From an uncultured Actinoplanes sp. (GTDB taxonomy: Bacteria; Actinomycetota; Actinomycetes; Mycobacteriales; Micromonosporaceae): a stretch of 13,180 nucleotides of DNA. Positions within the stretch are counted from its first letter, which is position 1, and each line of letters starts with the position of its first letter. Location of the stretch: positions 1 through 13,180 of the forward strand of contig CAKUMG010000067.1 in NCBI GenBank assembly GCA_934667465.1, given 5' to 3'. Shown in pieces: positions 1-5,541 of the stretch. Below the pieces are notes generated by a model. That model was given only the letters and a program-made list of their open reading frames with translations. It searched no databases and was not told the DNA's origin. The translations under genes were made by a program, and so were the position numbers.

Positions 1-109
1 CTGCAGCCCGATCATGGGACGAGATCATGACACCTCCCCACCAGCCCTCCGCCACGCCCCGCTGACGTGCACCCTGATCACCCTGAGGCGCTGGCACGTC
101 CGACGGCGG

Positions 110-139
110 CTGCCAGGGGGCGGCGGTCGCTGGTACTCT
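110..139 (+). promoter_or_regulatory. Candidate promoter of the tRNA-Arg gene
   Basis: A -35-like CTGCCA (110-115, 4 of 6 to TTGACA) is separated by 18 bp from a -10-like TACTCT (134-139, fits TANNNT). Transcription would start about 146, just before the mature tRNA 5' end at 149. This is inferred from spacing and motif match only. Confidence 0.5.
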
Positions 140-148
140 TTGCATCAC

Positions 149-221
149 GGCCCAGTAGCTCAGGGGATAGAGCACCGCTCTCCTAAAGCGGGTGTCGCGC
201 GTTCGATTCGCGCCTGGGCCA
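149..221 (+). tRNA. tRNA-Arg (anticodon CCU)
   Basis: The sequence folds into a complete cloverleaf. The 7-bp acceptor stem is 149-155 with 214-220, with no mismatch. The D arm pairs 158-161 with 170-173 around an AGGGGATA loop. The anticodon stem pairs 175-179 with 187-191 and has loop CTCCTAA; the anticodon CCT at 182-184 reads the arginine codon AGG. The variable loop has 5 nt, and the T arm is 197-213 with loop TTCGATT. The discriminator base is A221. CCA is not encoded, so it must be added after transcription, which is common in actinomycetes. No duplicated tRNA 3' end is visible elsewhere in the window, so there is no sign that this copy is an attachment site. Confidence 0.96.
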
Positions 222-344
222 CTCCCTTGAAGGCGCCGCTTCTGGTGTCCCGTCGGGCCCCCGCGGTCGGCGCCTGTCCGGCGCCCTCCCGCCGGTCCGC
301 GTCGCGCGGCGGCACTTCGACACCGTTGGCGATCACCAGCACGC
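222..344. other. Intergenic, no intact gene
   Basis: This stretch lies between the tRNA and the transposase debris. It contains GGCGCC three times (about 230, 268 and 280) but no T-tract terminator. On the minus strand about 30 codons (345 down to 255) have mostly G/C third bases, but they have no start and run into the tRNA. They may be the scrap of a gene; I do not recognise it. Confidence 0.4.
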
Positions 345-475
345 GACCGCTGGGTGCCCCCGGTGCTCGACGCACGGATCGCCGACACCGAATACACCGC
401 GCTCGCCGGCACCAGGTGACCGGCCGGTTGATCGTGCGCCGCATCCGCCAGGAAGAAATACTGCCCGCCTGCCGG
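345..475 (+). pseudogene. Decayed IS1380-family transposase fragment
   Basis: Two adjacent frames together give a conserved stretch of IS1380-type transposases. One frame (from about 348) reads DARIADTEYTALAG and then stops at 417-419. After a frameshift, the next frame (from 410) reads QVTGRLIVRRIRQEEILPA. Actinobacterial IS1380 transposases have a similar run in the C-terminal half of the DDE domain, roughly DAEVAE..YTAF..-QVTARLIVRRV-..GELFP.W (from memory). No start, catalytic N-terminal region, or terminal inverted repeats are visible, so this is a dead remnant. On the opposite strand, 506 down to 444 reads VIEQINTDLIAG, which resembles the segment that normally follows (HA.IEQV.ADL..G). 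This points to an inversion during decay. Family assignment is moderately sure; the boundaries are not. Confidence 0.55.
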
Positions 476-626
476 CGATCAGGTCGGTGTTGATCTGCTC
501 GATGACAGCGGGGAAACGGTGTCTAGCAGCTCCCCCGCCAGCCGTTCCGCTCCTTGCCCACGCCGACGGAGGGCTGGAGACGTACGAACGATTGACCAAC
601 CCGAAGACATTGACGCCCATGAGATC

Positions 627-656
627 TGGACAGCGATTGTAAAAGACTTTCATAAT
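627..656 (+). promoter_or_regulatory. Cellulase promoter with operator-like inverted repeat
   Basis: TGGACA (627-632, 5 of 6 to TTGACA), an 18-bp spacer, and CATAAT (651-656, 5 of 6 to TATAAT) form a sigma70-like promoter. The predicted start is near 663, giving a leader of about 30 nt. Within the spacer and over the -10 lies the imperfect palindrome TTGTAAAAGACTTTCATAA (637-655, centre A646, 7 of 9 pairs; the flanking A636/T656 also pair). That is the usual place for a repressor site. Several actinomycete glycoside hydrolase genes are controlled by LacI-type repressors at such sites, but the cognate protein is not identified here. Confidence 0.6.
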
Positions 657-680
657 TGCTCGACCCTCAGTCCCCCCAAC

Positions 681-685
681 GGAGG
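681..685 (+). promoter_or_regulatory. Ribosome binding site fixing the cellulase start
   Basis: GGAGG lies 6 nt before ATG 692. It selects this start over the in-frame ATG at 656, which lies inside the promoter region and would put extra residues before the signal peptide. Confidence 0.8.
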
Positions 686-691
686 AGTTCG

Positions 692-2068
692 ATGCGCCGC
701 CCCCGATCCCTTTTCCTGGCCGCGACGGTGGCAGTCGTCGCCGCCGGCATCTCCCTGCTCGGCATCAGCCCCGCCGCAGCCGCCGCCACCACCGCGACCT
801 TCGCCAAGGTGTCCGACTGGGGCACCGGCTGGCAGGGCGAGTACACCATCACCAACGGCGGCTCGTCCGCCCTCACCTCGTGGAACGAACGGTTCGACCT
901 GCCGGCCGGCACCGGCGTCGGGTCTTACTGGGACGCGACGCTGACGAGCTCGGGCCAGCGGTTCACCTTCACCAACCGCACTTACAACGGCACGATCGCG
1001 CCAGGAGCGTCGGTGAAGTTCGGCTTCATGGGCACCGGGCCGGGTAGCCCGACCGGTTGTCAGCTCAACGGCGTCTCGTGCGGTGGTACGACGACTCCGA
1101 CCACACCACCGCCCACCACCCCGCCGCCGGCCGCCGGCACACCGGTCGCCCGCAACGGCCAGTTGAAGGTCTGCGGCCGGCAGCTCTGCAACGCGCGGGG
1201 CAAGGCGGTCCAGCTGCGCGGCATGAGCACCCATGGCCTGCAGTGGTATGCGAACTGCGTCAACGACGCCTCGCTGAACGTGCTGGCCGACGAGTGGAAA
1301 GCCGACGTCCTGCGCATCTCGATGTACATCCAGGAGGGCGGTTACGAAACCGACCCGGCCGGGTTCACCGCGAAGGTGCACGACTACATCGAGAAGGCCA
1401 GCGCCCGCGGAATGTACGCGATCGTCGATTGGCACATGCTGTCGCCCGGTGACCCGAACTTCAACCTGGCGCGCGCCAAGACGTTCTTCAACGAGATCGC
1501 CGCGCGGCACAAGAACAAGACCAACATCCTGTACGAGATCGCGAACGAGCCGAGTGACGTGCACTGGTCGTCCATCAAGTCCTACGCCGACCAGGTGATC
1601 CCGGTCATCCGCGCGCAGGACGCGGACGGCGTGGTGCTGGTCGGCACCGAGGACTGGTCGTCGTTGGGCGCCTCGGGTGACGGGCAGGGCGTCGCGCGCA
1701 TCCTGGCCAACCCGGTCAACGCGGGCAACATCATGTACACGTTCCACTTCTATGCGGCCTCGCACGACGACTACTACCTGAACACGTTCCGCGACGCGAT
1801 CGCGAAGCTGCCGATGTTCGTCACCGAGTTCGGCATCCAGCAGGCATCGGGCGACGGCGGCAACAACTTCGCCATGGCGCAGCGCTATCTCGACCTGATG
1901 GCCCGGAACAAGGTCAGCTGGGTCAACTGGAACTTCTCCGACGACATGCGTACCGGAGCGGTCTTCACCCAGGGCACCTGCGCTGCCGGGGCGTACTCCG
2001 GAACCGGTCGCCTCAAGGAGGCGGGCGCCTGGATCCGCGACCGGATCCGCACCGCCGACGATTTCTGA
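692..2068 (+). CDS. Secreted endoglucanase, CBM2 plus GH5 (cellulase)
   Basis: This 458-aa secreted endo-beta-1,4-glucanase would hydrolyse cellulose outside the cell. Residues 1 to about 31 are a signal peptide: Arg-rich start, hydrophobic core, and an Ala-rich cleavage area after SPA. Residues about 33-132 are a family 2 carbohydrate-binding module with SDWGTGW, exposed Trp residues and a closing GCQLNGVSC. The usual N-terminal Cys of CBM2 is absent. Residues about 133-149 are a Thr/Pro linker. The rest is a GH5 catalytic domain close to subfamily 2: RGMSTHGLQWY near the start, acid/base Glu286 in YEIANEP, and nucleophile Glu379 in VTEFG. All expected catalytic parts are present. It stands alone, with its own promoter upstream and a hairpin terminator 15 bp after the stop. 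No sugar transporter or cellulase regulator is adjacent. The fold and activity are sure; the exact substrate range is inferred. Confidence 0.95.
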   Translation: MRRPRSLFLAATVAVVAAGISLLGISPAAAAATTATFAKVSDWGTGWQGEYTITNGGSSALTSWNERFDLPAGTGVGSYWDATLTSSGQRFTFTNRTYNGTIAPGASVKFGFMGTGPGSPTGCQLNGVSCGGTTTPTTPPPTTPPPAAGTPVARNGQLKVCGRQLCNARGKAVQLRGMSTHGLQWYANCVNDASLNVLADEWKADVLRISMYIQEGGYETDPAGFTAKVHDYIEKASARGMYAIVDWHMLSPGDPNFNLARAKTFFNEIAARHKNKTNILYEIANEPSDVHWSSIKSYADQVIPVIRAQDADGVVLVGTEDWSSLGASGDGQGVARILANPVNAGNIMYTFHFYAASHDDYYLNTFRDAIAKLPMFVTEFGIQQASGDGGNNFAMAQRYLDLMARNKVSWVNWNFSDDMRTGAVFTQGTCAAGAYSGTGRLKEAGAWIRDRIRTADDF

Positions 2069-2083
2069 TCTGCGCCGGACCAG

Positions 2084-2119
2084 CGGCCCGGCCGTTCCCG
2101 CACGGGGGCGGCCGGGCCG
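2084..2119 (+). terminator. Hairpin terminator of the cellulase gene
   Basis: A perfect 11-bp inverted repeat, CGGCCCGGCCG (2084-2094) and CGGCCGGGCCG (2109-2119), starts 15 bp after the cellulase stop. The 14-nt loop can pair further. There is no T-tract, as is common for high-GC actinomycete terminators. Confidence 0.75.
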
Positions 2120-2176
2120 TCGGCCTATGGTGACGGGTGCAGGCGCTACGTGCGGTGAGGGGGAGCGTTACCGGAT

Positions 2177-2392
2177 TCAGCTGTGGCCGGCGTGCTCGTC
2201 GAGGCCCAGGGCGCGGAGCGTGCCCTGGCGCGCCTGGGCCGCGAATCCGGGTGCCGCCGGGTGCAGCTCGTCATGGGCTGCCCAGACCGCCGTCCGGTCG
2301 CCGCTGACCGGGGCCGCCCCGGCCGGCGACGCCGCGGACGCCGGCGTCGTCCTGCCCGTGCCGCCGTCACCGCGGAAGAGTGCGGCGCACAT
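2177..2392 (-). CDS. Small hypothetical protein, doubtful
   Basis: I do not recognise this 71-aa frame. Support is codon-based: from ATG 2392 to the TGA at 2177 about 90% of codons end in G or C, and the G+C order is third > first > second, as in real genes of this window. Upstream of 2392 the frame remains open to 2476, but third bases become mixed, so the start is probably at 2392. The protein is Ala/Pro/Gly-rich with a more normal, possibly helical C-terminus (AVWAAHDELHP onward). No membrane segment, signal peptide or metal-binding motif is visible. ATG 2392 has no good Shine-Dalgarno sequence. It converges with the cellulase gene, whose terminator ends 58 bp away. It may instead be the tail of a decayed gene. 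Confidence 0.35.
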   Translation of the reverse strand: MCAALFRGDGGTGRTTPASAASPAGAAPVSGDRTAVWAAHDELHPAAPGFAAQARQGTLRALGLDEHAGHS

Positions 2393-2447
2393 AGGAGCGC
2401 CGCTGCGAATTCCACGGGGGAAGAACTCGCAACGGCGTCTTGGAAAG

Positions 2448-2475
2448 AGTATCGACCGCGTCGGGGGTTTGTCCA
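2448..2475 (-). promoter_or_regulatory. Weak candidate promoter for the small minus-strand gene
   Basis: On the minus strand, TGGACA (2475-2470) and GATACT (2453-2448) are 16 bp apart. The -35 is good (5 of 6) and the -10 fair (4 of 6). This would start a transcript about 50 nt before ATG 2392. Confidence 0.3.
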
Positions 2476-2572
2476 TCGATACAGTCGATCATTGCTGGGT
2501 ACCCGGTCCGGTAGGGGTGGGTGGCCGGTCGGATGAGCCCGCTACCAGGACGAATGCGCGCTCTCCGGCCTT

Positions 2573-2605
2573 GAGCCGAGAGGTTTCGAGGGGGTTTCTC
2601 GGCTC
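2573..2605 (-). terminator. Hairpin, likely def terminator
   Basis: GAGCCGAGA (2573-2581) and TCTCGGCTC (2597-2605) form a perfect 9-bp stem with a 15-nt loop, about 94 bp after the def stop. No T-tract follows on the minus strand. It is the only strong hairpin between def and the next gene. Confidence 0.45.
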
Positions 2606-2698
2606 GGCGGGGCGGGCTGGGGCGAGGGCGAAGCCGGGTCGATTGGCGCGGCGGTGGACCAGAAGACGCGGACCCTGCGAAACCGGGCCGGGGGGCGG

Positions 2699-3235
2699 TT
2701 ACTCGGGGACGCCTACGGGTGGGGCGTCGGCGCTGCGGGCCAGGAGCTTCTTGCGCTGCTTGGCGGGGAGGCGGTCGACGTAGAGCAGGCCGTCGAGGTG
2801 GTCGGTCTCGTGCTGGAGGCAGCGGGCCAGCATGCCGGTGCCGTCGATGCGGACGGGGTCGCCGTGCATGTCGACGCCGGTGACGTACGCGGTGGCGGGG
2901 CGGCCGATCTCGGCGTCGACGCCCGGGACGGACAGGCAGCCCTCGTCGTCCACGTCCAGGCCGCGGCCCTCGGGGAGGTGCAGGACCGGGTTGACGATGT
3001 GCGCGACGACGTGGGTGCCGGTGTCGTCGGGGCAGTCGACCACGAAGATGCGCGCGTCGACGCCGATCTGGTTGGCGGCGAGCCCGACGCCGTCGGCCGC
3101 TTCCATACTGGCGAACATGTCCGCGACCAGTTGCTGCAGTGCCTCGTCGAAGACGGTCACTTCGGCGCATCGGCGGTGGAGCACGGGGTTGCCGTAACGC
3201 GTGATCGGTCGTGGTGTTCCTGCCCGGGTCTGCAC
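2699..3235 (-). CDS. def: Peptide deformylase
   Basis: This 178-aa enzyme removes the formyl group from the N-terminal methionine of new proteins in the cytosol. All three deformylase motifs are present: GVGLAANQ (49-56), EGCLSVP (98-104) and QHETDHLDG (141-149). Cys100, His142 and His146 bind the metal and Glu143 is catalytic. The length is normal. The start is a GTG at 3235 giving MQTRAG. The GGAGG before it leaves only one nucleotide of spacing, so it cannot act as a normal ribosome site. A TAGACT -10 box ends 6 nt before the GTG, so translation is probably leaderless. The M48-like gene ends 84 bp upstream on the same strand, with a hairpin between them, so the two are probably separate units. 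fmt, often linked to def, is not nearby. Many actinomycetes carry more than one def; which paralog this is cannot be told. Confidence 0.95.
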   Translation of the reverse strand: MQTRAGTPRPITRYGNPVLHRRCAEVTVFDEALQQLVADMFASMEAADGVGLAANQIGVDARIFVVDCPDDTGTHVVAHIVNPVLHLPEGRGLDVDDEGCLSVPGVDAEIGRPATAYVTGVDMHGDPVRIDGTGMLARCLQHETDHLDGLLYVDRLPAKQRKKLLARSADAPPVGVPE

Positions 3236-3271
3236 GCCTCCAGTCTAGGTTTTCGTCCGGCCGGCGATCAG
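3236..3271 (-). promoter_or_regulatory. Candidate leaderless promoter of def
   Basis: On the minus strand TAGACT (3247-3242) is followed by exactly 6 nt (GGAGGC) and then GTG at 3235. That spacing puts the transcript start on the start codon, a layout common in actinobacteria. The -35 is poor (CTGATC, 3271-3266, 3 of 6, 18-bp spacer). Confidence 0.5.
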
Positions 3272-3292
3272 CCCGGCGGGTGACCCCCGGGC
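3271..3292 (-). terminator. Hairpin between the M48-like gene and def
   Basis: GCCCGG (3271-3276) pairs with CCGGGC (3287-3292). After a one-base bulge, GGG (3278-3280) pairs with CCC (3284-3286) around a TGA loop. It lies 27 bp after the M48-like gene and probably ends it. CGATCA flanks the hairpin directly on both sides. Confidence 0.5.
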
Positions 3293-3318
3293 CGATCAAC
3301 CCAACCTGGAAAAGCCCG

Positions 3319-4422
3319 TCAGGCGGGTGGGGTGTCGTCGTCGCGGCCGGAGGCGCGGCGGGCTGCCCGGCCCGCCGCTCCCGCCGCGGTCCCGACCCAG
3401 TTGCCGACCTTGCCCGCCTGGGTGCCCGCCCAGTCGCCGAGGTCGGCCGCTCCCCCGCCGACCCGGCGGGCGAGGGTGACCAGCGGGTCCTGCGACGTCC
3501 GGAACGTCTCGCTGTAGTGCGCCGCCGCGGCCTTCACGTCGGCCGTGACCGAGGCGTCGCCATCGGTGTCCCGGCGGTCGTAGTCGCCGCCGAGCACGCG
3601 CGCGTAGTCGCCCGAGTCGATCCAGCGCTGCAGCTCGGCCGCCCGGGCGACCGGGACGGGAACACCGCTCCAGGCCGTCATGCCGATCTTGTGGATGCTG
3701 TCGCGCAGGTCGCCGCCGCCCTGGTACTCGGCGGCCTGCTCGAGGAAGGCGGCCGTGTCGATCTGGGAGAGGTCGCCGCCGCCGGCCAGCTTCATCAGCA
3801 GGCGGAGCGAGGCGCCCGGGTCCTGGCCCGCGAGCAGGCCGACGCGGTCGGCGGAGAGCTCGGCCTTGCGCCACCACTCGTACATGGCGGCGATGATGGC
3901 GCGCAGCGCGATGGCGCCGACCGGGACCCAGCTGATCTGGGTCGCCCAGCGGGTCAGCAGCATCAGGATCGTCTGGTAGACGGCATGCCCGCTGCGCACG
4001 TGCCCGATCTCGCGGCCCAGCAGGGTGAGCAGCTCGTCGTCGTCGAGCTTGTCGACGGCGGCGGTCGAGATGACGACGAACGGGTGGTCCATGCCGATCG
4101 CGCGGCCGTGGATCACCGGGTCCTGGGTGACGAACAGGCCGGGCAGCTCGGCCACGTCGAGGGTGGTCGCGGCCTCGGTGAAGAGCCGGTGCACCCGCGG
4201 GTACTGGCGGTGGTCGACACGGATCGCGCCCGCCAGGTACTGCAGGCGGAAGCCGCGCTCGTTCCACATGCCGAAGAAGCCCTTGACCACGTCGTCGAAG
4301 CCGCGCAGCTCGCGCAGTGCGGTCAGGGCCCCGCGGTCGGCCGGGTGTTCCCAGGCGCGGGAGCTGATGCCGGTCAGCGGCACCCGCCGCCGGGCGGGCT
4401 GGTTCTCGTCGTCGGTGGTCAT
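3319..4422 (-). CDS. M48-like membrane protein with altered zinc motif
   Basis: This 367-aa protein matches actinobacterial M48 (Ste24/HtpX-like) metallopeptidases along its length. Features include an N-terminal ISSRAWEHPADRGAL block, two hydrophobic stretches (about 151-182), the third-ligand region KAELSADR (186-193; Glu188) and a Gly/Ala-rich tail. M48 enzymes cut membrane or misfolded proteins using a zinc held by HEXXH plus a distant Glu. Here the motif reads REIGH (137-141): Arg137 replaces the first zinc-binding His, while Glu138 and His141 remain. The codon is CGC, one base from CAC (His). The loop that often reads NAxAxG is HGRAIG (105-110). Without a His at 137 normal proteolysis is doubtful; it may be a pseudoprotease, or a sequencing error may be present. 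The start at ATG 4422 is supported by GGAGG (4434-4430) with 7-nt spacing. It is divergent from the MBL-fold gene. Confidence 0.85.
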   Translation of the reverse strand: MTTDDENQPARRRVPLTGISSRAWEHPADRGALTALRELRGFDDVVKGFFGMWNERGFRLQYLAGAIRVDHRQYPRVHRLFTEAATTLDVAELPGLFVTQDPVIHGRAIGMDHPFVVISTAAVDKLDDDELLTLLGREIGHVRSGHAVYQTILMLLTRWATQISWVPVGAIALRAIIAAMYEWWRKAELSADRVGLLAGQDPGASLRLLMKLAGGGDLSQIDTAAFLEQAAEYQGGGDLRDSIHKIGMTAWSGVPVPVARAAELQRWIDSGDYARVLGGDYDRRDTDGDASVTADVKAAAAHYSETFRTSQDPLVTLARRVGGGAADLGDWAGTQAGKVGNWVGTAAGAAGRAARRASGRDDDTPPA

Positions 4423-4574
4423 CGAGGTTCCTCCGGAGGCCGGGGTCGGGACGGATCACGAGCGGATTCCAGCCTGACCGCCACGCCGACACCCGCACAT
4501 CGGCTCCGGGCGGGAACTCCCCGCGCCCCACTGCGACTTTCGGCCGACCCCACCCCCGGCAGTCACCAGCGCTC

Positions 4575-4589
4575 ATACCGGTCCGGTAT
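4575..4589. promoter_or_regulatory. Perfect 15-bp palindrome, operator-like
   Basis: ATACCGG-T-CCGGTAT is a perfect inverted repeat with a one-base centre. It lies in the 249-bp divergent gap between the M48-like gene and the MBL-fold gene, 82 bp before the latter's start. The shape resembles TetR-family operators. On the minus strand it sits between TTGTGT and TATGAG, a weak promoter reading toward the M48-like gene. No TetR gene is in the window. Confidence 0.55.
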
Positions 4590-4638
4590 CGGCCGGACAC
4601 AAGAGGACTTGGACGCAGGGCAGGCGCATGCCGCACGG

Positions 4639-4648
4639 TCGGTACCGA
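4639..4648. promoter_or_regulatory. Second short palindrome before the MBL-fold gene
   Basis: TCGGTACCGA is a perfect 10-bp palindrome, 23 bp before ATG 4672. It shares the GGTA/TACC core with the palindrome at 4575-4589 and could be a secondary operator. A 10-bp palindrome alone is weak evidence. Confidence 0.3.
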
Positions 4649-4671
4649 TCACACCACAGAGAAGGAGCCCC

Positions 4672-5481
4672 ATGCGTGTGTCCGTTCACCACCTGCCCAC
4701 CGGCACGTACGAGACCCCCGCGGCGCTCGCCGTCCAGGGCGGCTCATGGCGGGACAAGCGCTCGTTCGCCGCGTCCGCGGTCCTGGTCCGGCACCCGGCC
4801 GGCGACCTGCTGATCGATGCCGGTTTCGGCGCCGGTCTCGACCTGCACCTCGCGATGCTCCCCCGCTACCGGCGCTCGCCGCACACCAGGGGCCGGACGG
4901 CCGCCGAGCAGCTCGACGCGGCAGGCTACGACCGCAGCCGGCTGCTCGGCGTGGTCCTGACGCACACCCACTGGGATCACGTGAGCGGCCTCGACGCCCT
5001 CGACGGCACGCCGATCTGGATGAATGACGCCGAGCAGAAGTACGCGGCACGCGAGCAGGTCTTCCAGCACGTGTCACAGGGTCGGACAATCCGCTCGTAC
5101 GGGTTCCCCGACGGCCCGTACCTCGGCTTCCCGGCCGCTTACGACGTGCACGGCGACGGTTCCGTGGTCATCGCGCTCGCGGGCGGCCACACCCCCGGCT
5201 CGGTGATCGTGTTCGTAACGGTGATCTCAGGACGCCGGTACGCGTTCGTCGGCGACCTGACCTGGCAACTCGACGGCATCAGCCGCGGTGCCGAGCGCCC
5301 GTGGCTGATGCGGAGGCTCGCCGACGACGATCCCGCCGTGGTGCGCGAGGGATTGACGCGCACGAGAGCGCTGAGCGGTCCCGTCCACGTCGTCCCGGCG
5401 CACGACCTGGCCGCGTACGAGCCGCTGCCGCTCCTGGTGCCCGGCGCGCGCGGCGCCGCGTACGGGAAGACCTCGGGTTGA
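4672..5481 (+). CDS. Metallo-beta-lactamase-fold hydrolase
   Basis: This 269-aa cytosolic enzyme of the MBL superfamily binds two metal ions and hydrolyses an unknown ester or lactone. The motifs are complete: HTHWDH (98-103; His98, His100, Asp102, His103), His173 in GGHTPGS, Asp195 in VGDLTW and His244 in VPAHD. There is no signal peptide. Size and layout resemble N-acyl-homoserine lactonase-like proteins, but that subgroup also holds many enzymes of other function, so quorum quenching is only a possibility. The start ATG 4672 is supported by GAAGGAG (4661-4667). ATG 4628 is in another frame. Two palindromes lie upstream, suggesting repression by an effector-responsive regulator. The stop codon sits inside the first direct repeat of the next gene's control region, 60 bp before the IolE-like start. 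It may be co-transcribed with that gene to some degree. Confidence 0.88.
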   Translation: MRVSVHHLPTGTYETPAALAVQGGSWRDKRSFAASAVLVRHPAGDLLIDAGFGAGLDLHLAMLPRYRRSPHTRGRTAAEQLDAAGYDRSRLLGVVLTHTHWDHVSGLDALDGTPIWMNDAEQKYAAREQVFQHVSQGRTIRSYGFPDGPYLGFPAAYDVHGDGSVVIALAGGHTPGSVIVFVTVISGRRYAFVGDLTWQLDGISRGAERPWLMRRLADDDPAVVREGLTRTRALSGPVHVVPAHDLAAYEPLPLLVPGARGAAYGKTSG

Positions 5482-5496
5482 GGTGTTTTTGAGGTG
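5478..5496 (+). repeat. 11-bp-period direct repeat (site A) before the IolE-like gene
   Basis: TTGAGGTG occurs twice, starting at 5478 and 5489, separated by TTT. The 18-bp run TGAGGTGTTTTTGAGGTG differs at one base from site B (9033-9050) in the LacI-gene promoter. The second copy provides TTGAGG as a possible -35, with GATCTT (5513-5518) as a possible -10, 18 bp apart. A regulator bound here would therefore touch the IolE-like gene's promoter. Confidence 0.65.
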
Positions 5497-5504
5497 CCCC
5501 GGCG

Positions 5505-5522
5505 CTTGTTACGATCTTGTTA
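5505..5522 (+). repeat. Second direct repeat, CTTGTTA twice, 11-bp spacing
   Basis: CTTGTTA starts at 5505 and again at 5516, separated by CGAT. The 11-bp spacing equals that of the TTGAGGTG pair just upstream, so both could be read from one face of the helix. It overlaps the likely -10 region of the IolE-like gene. No copy is seen near site B. Confidence 0.4.
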
Positions 5523-5541
5523 AGGCGCGAGGCTCGTATCC

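Larger units (their letters stand above)
2393..2698. other. Mostly non-coding stretch before the def 3' end
   Basis: Apart from the weak promoter at 2448-2475 and the hairpin at 2573-2605, I see no convincing gene here. Third-position G+C bias is lost in every frame. The G-rich part (about 2606-2640) is simple-looking but not a repeat. Confidence 0.5.

Noticed and set aside
1..28. Possible 5' end of a minus-strand gene (ATG 28 with GGGGAGG upstream, 9 codons before the window edge)
   Set aside because: Too short to judge, with mixed third bases. A plus-strand gene end (stop at 28-30) is equally possible.
149..221. tRNA-Arg as the attachment site of an integrated element
   Set aside because: No integrase gene and no second copy of the tRNA 3' end in the window.
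650..1765. 371-codon minus-strand frame opposite the cellulase
   Set aside because: Shadow of the CBM2-GH5 gene; no recognisable domain and no ribosome site.
2503..2513. CCGGTCCGGTA, matching 11 bases of the palindrome at 4575-4589, as a second operator
   Set aside because: Only 11 bases of a low-complexity GC motif match, and the left arm is broken, so it is probably chance.
3211..4671. Open frame that would extend the MBL-fold protein by 487 codons upstream
   Set aside because: It runs antisense through the M48-like gene, whereas the conserved MBL domain begins right at ATG 4672 with a good Shine-Dalgarno.
5478..5496. PhoP box (11-bp direct repeats, GTTCACC core)
   Set aside because: The period fits, but the units (TGAGGTG, or CACCTCA in reverse) do not match the GTTCACC core on either strand.
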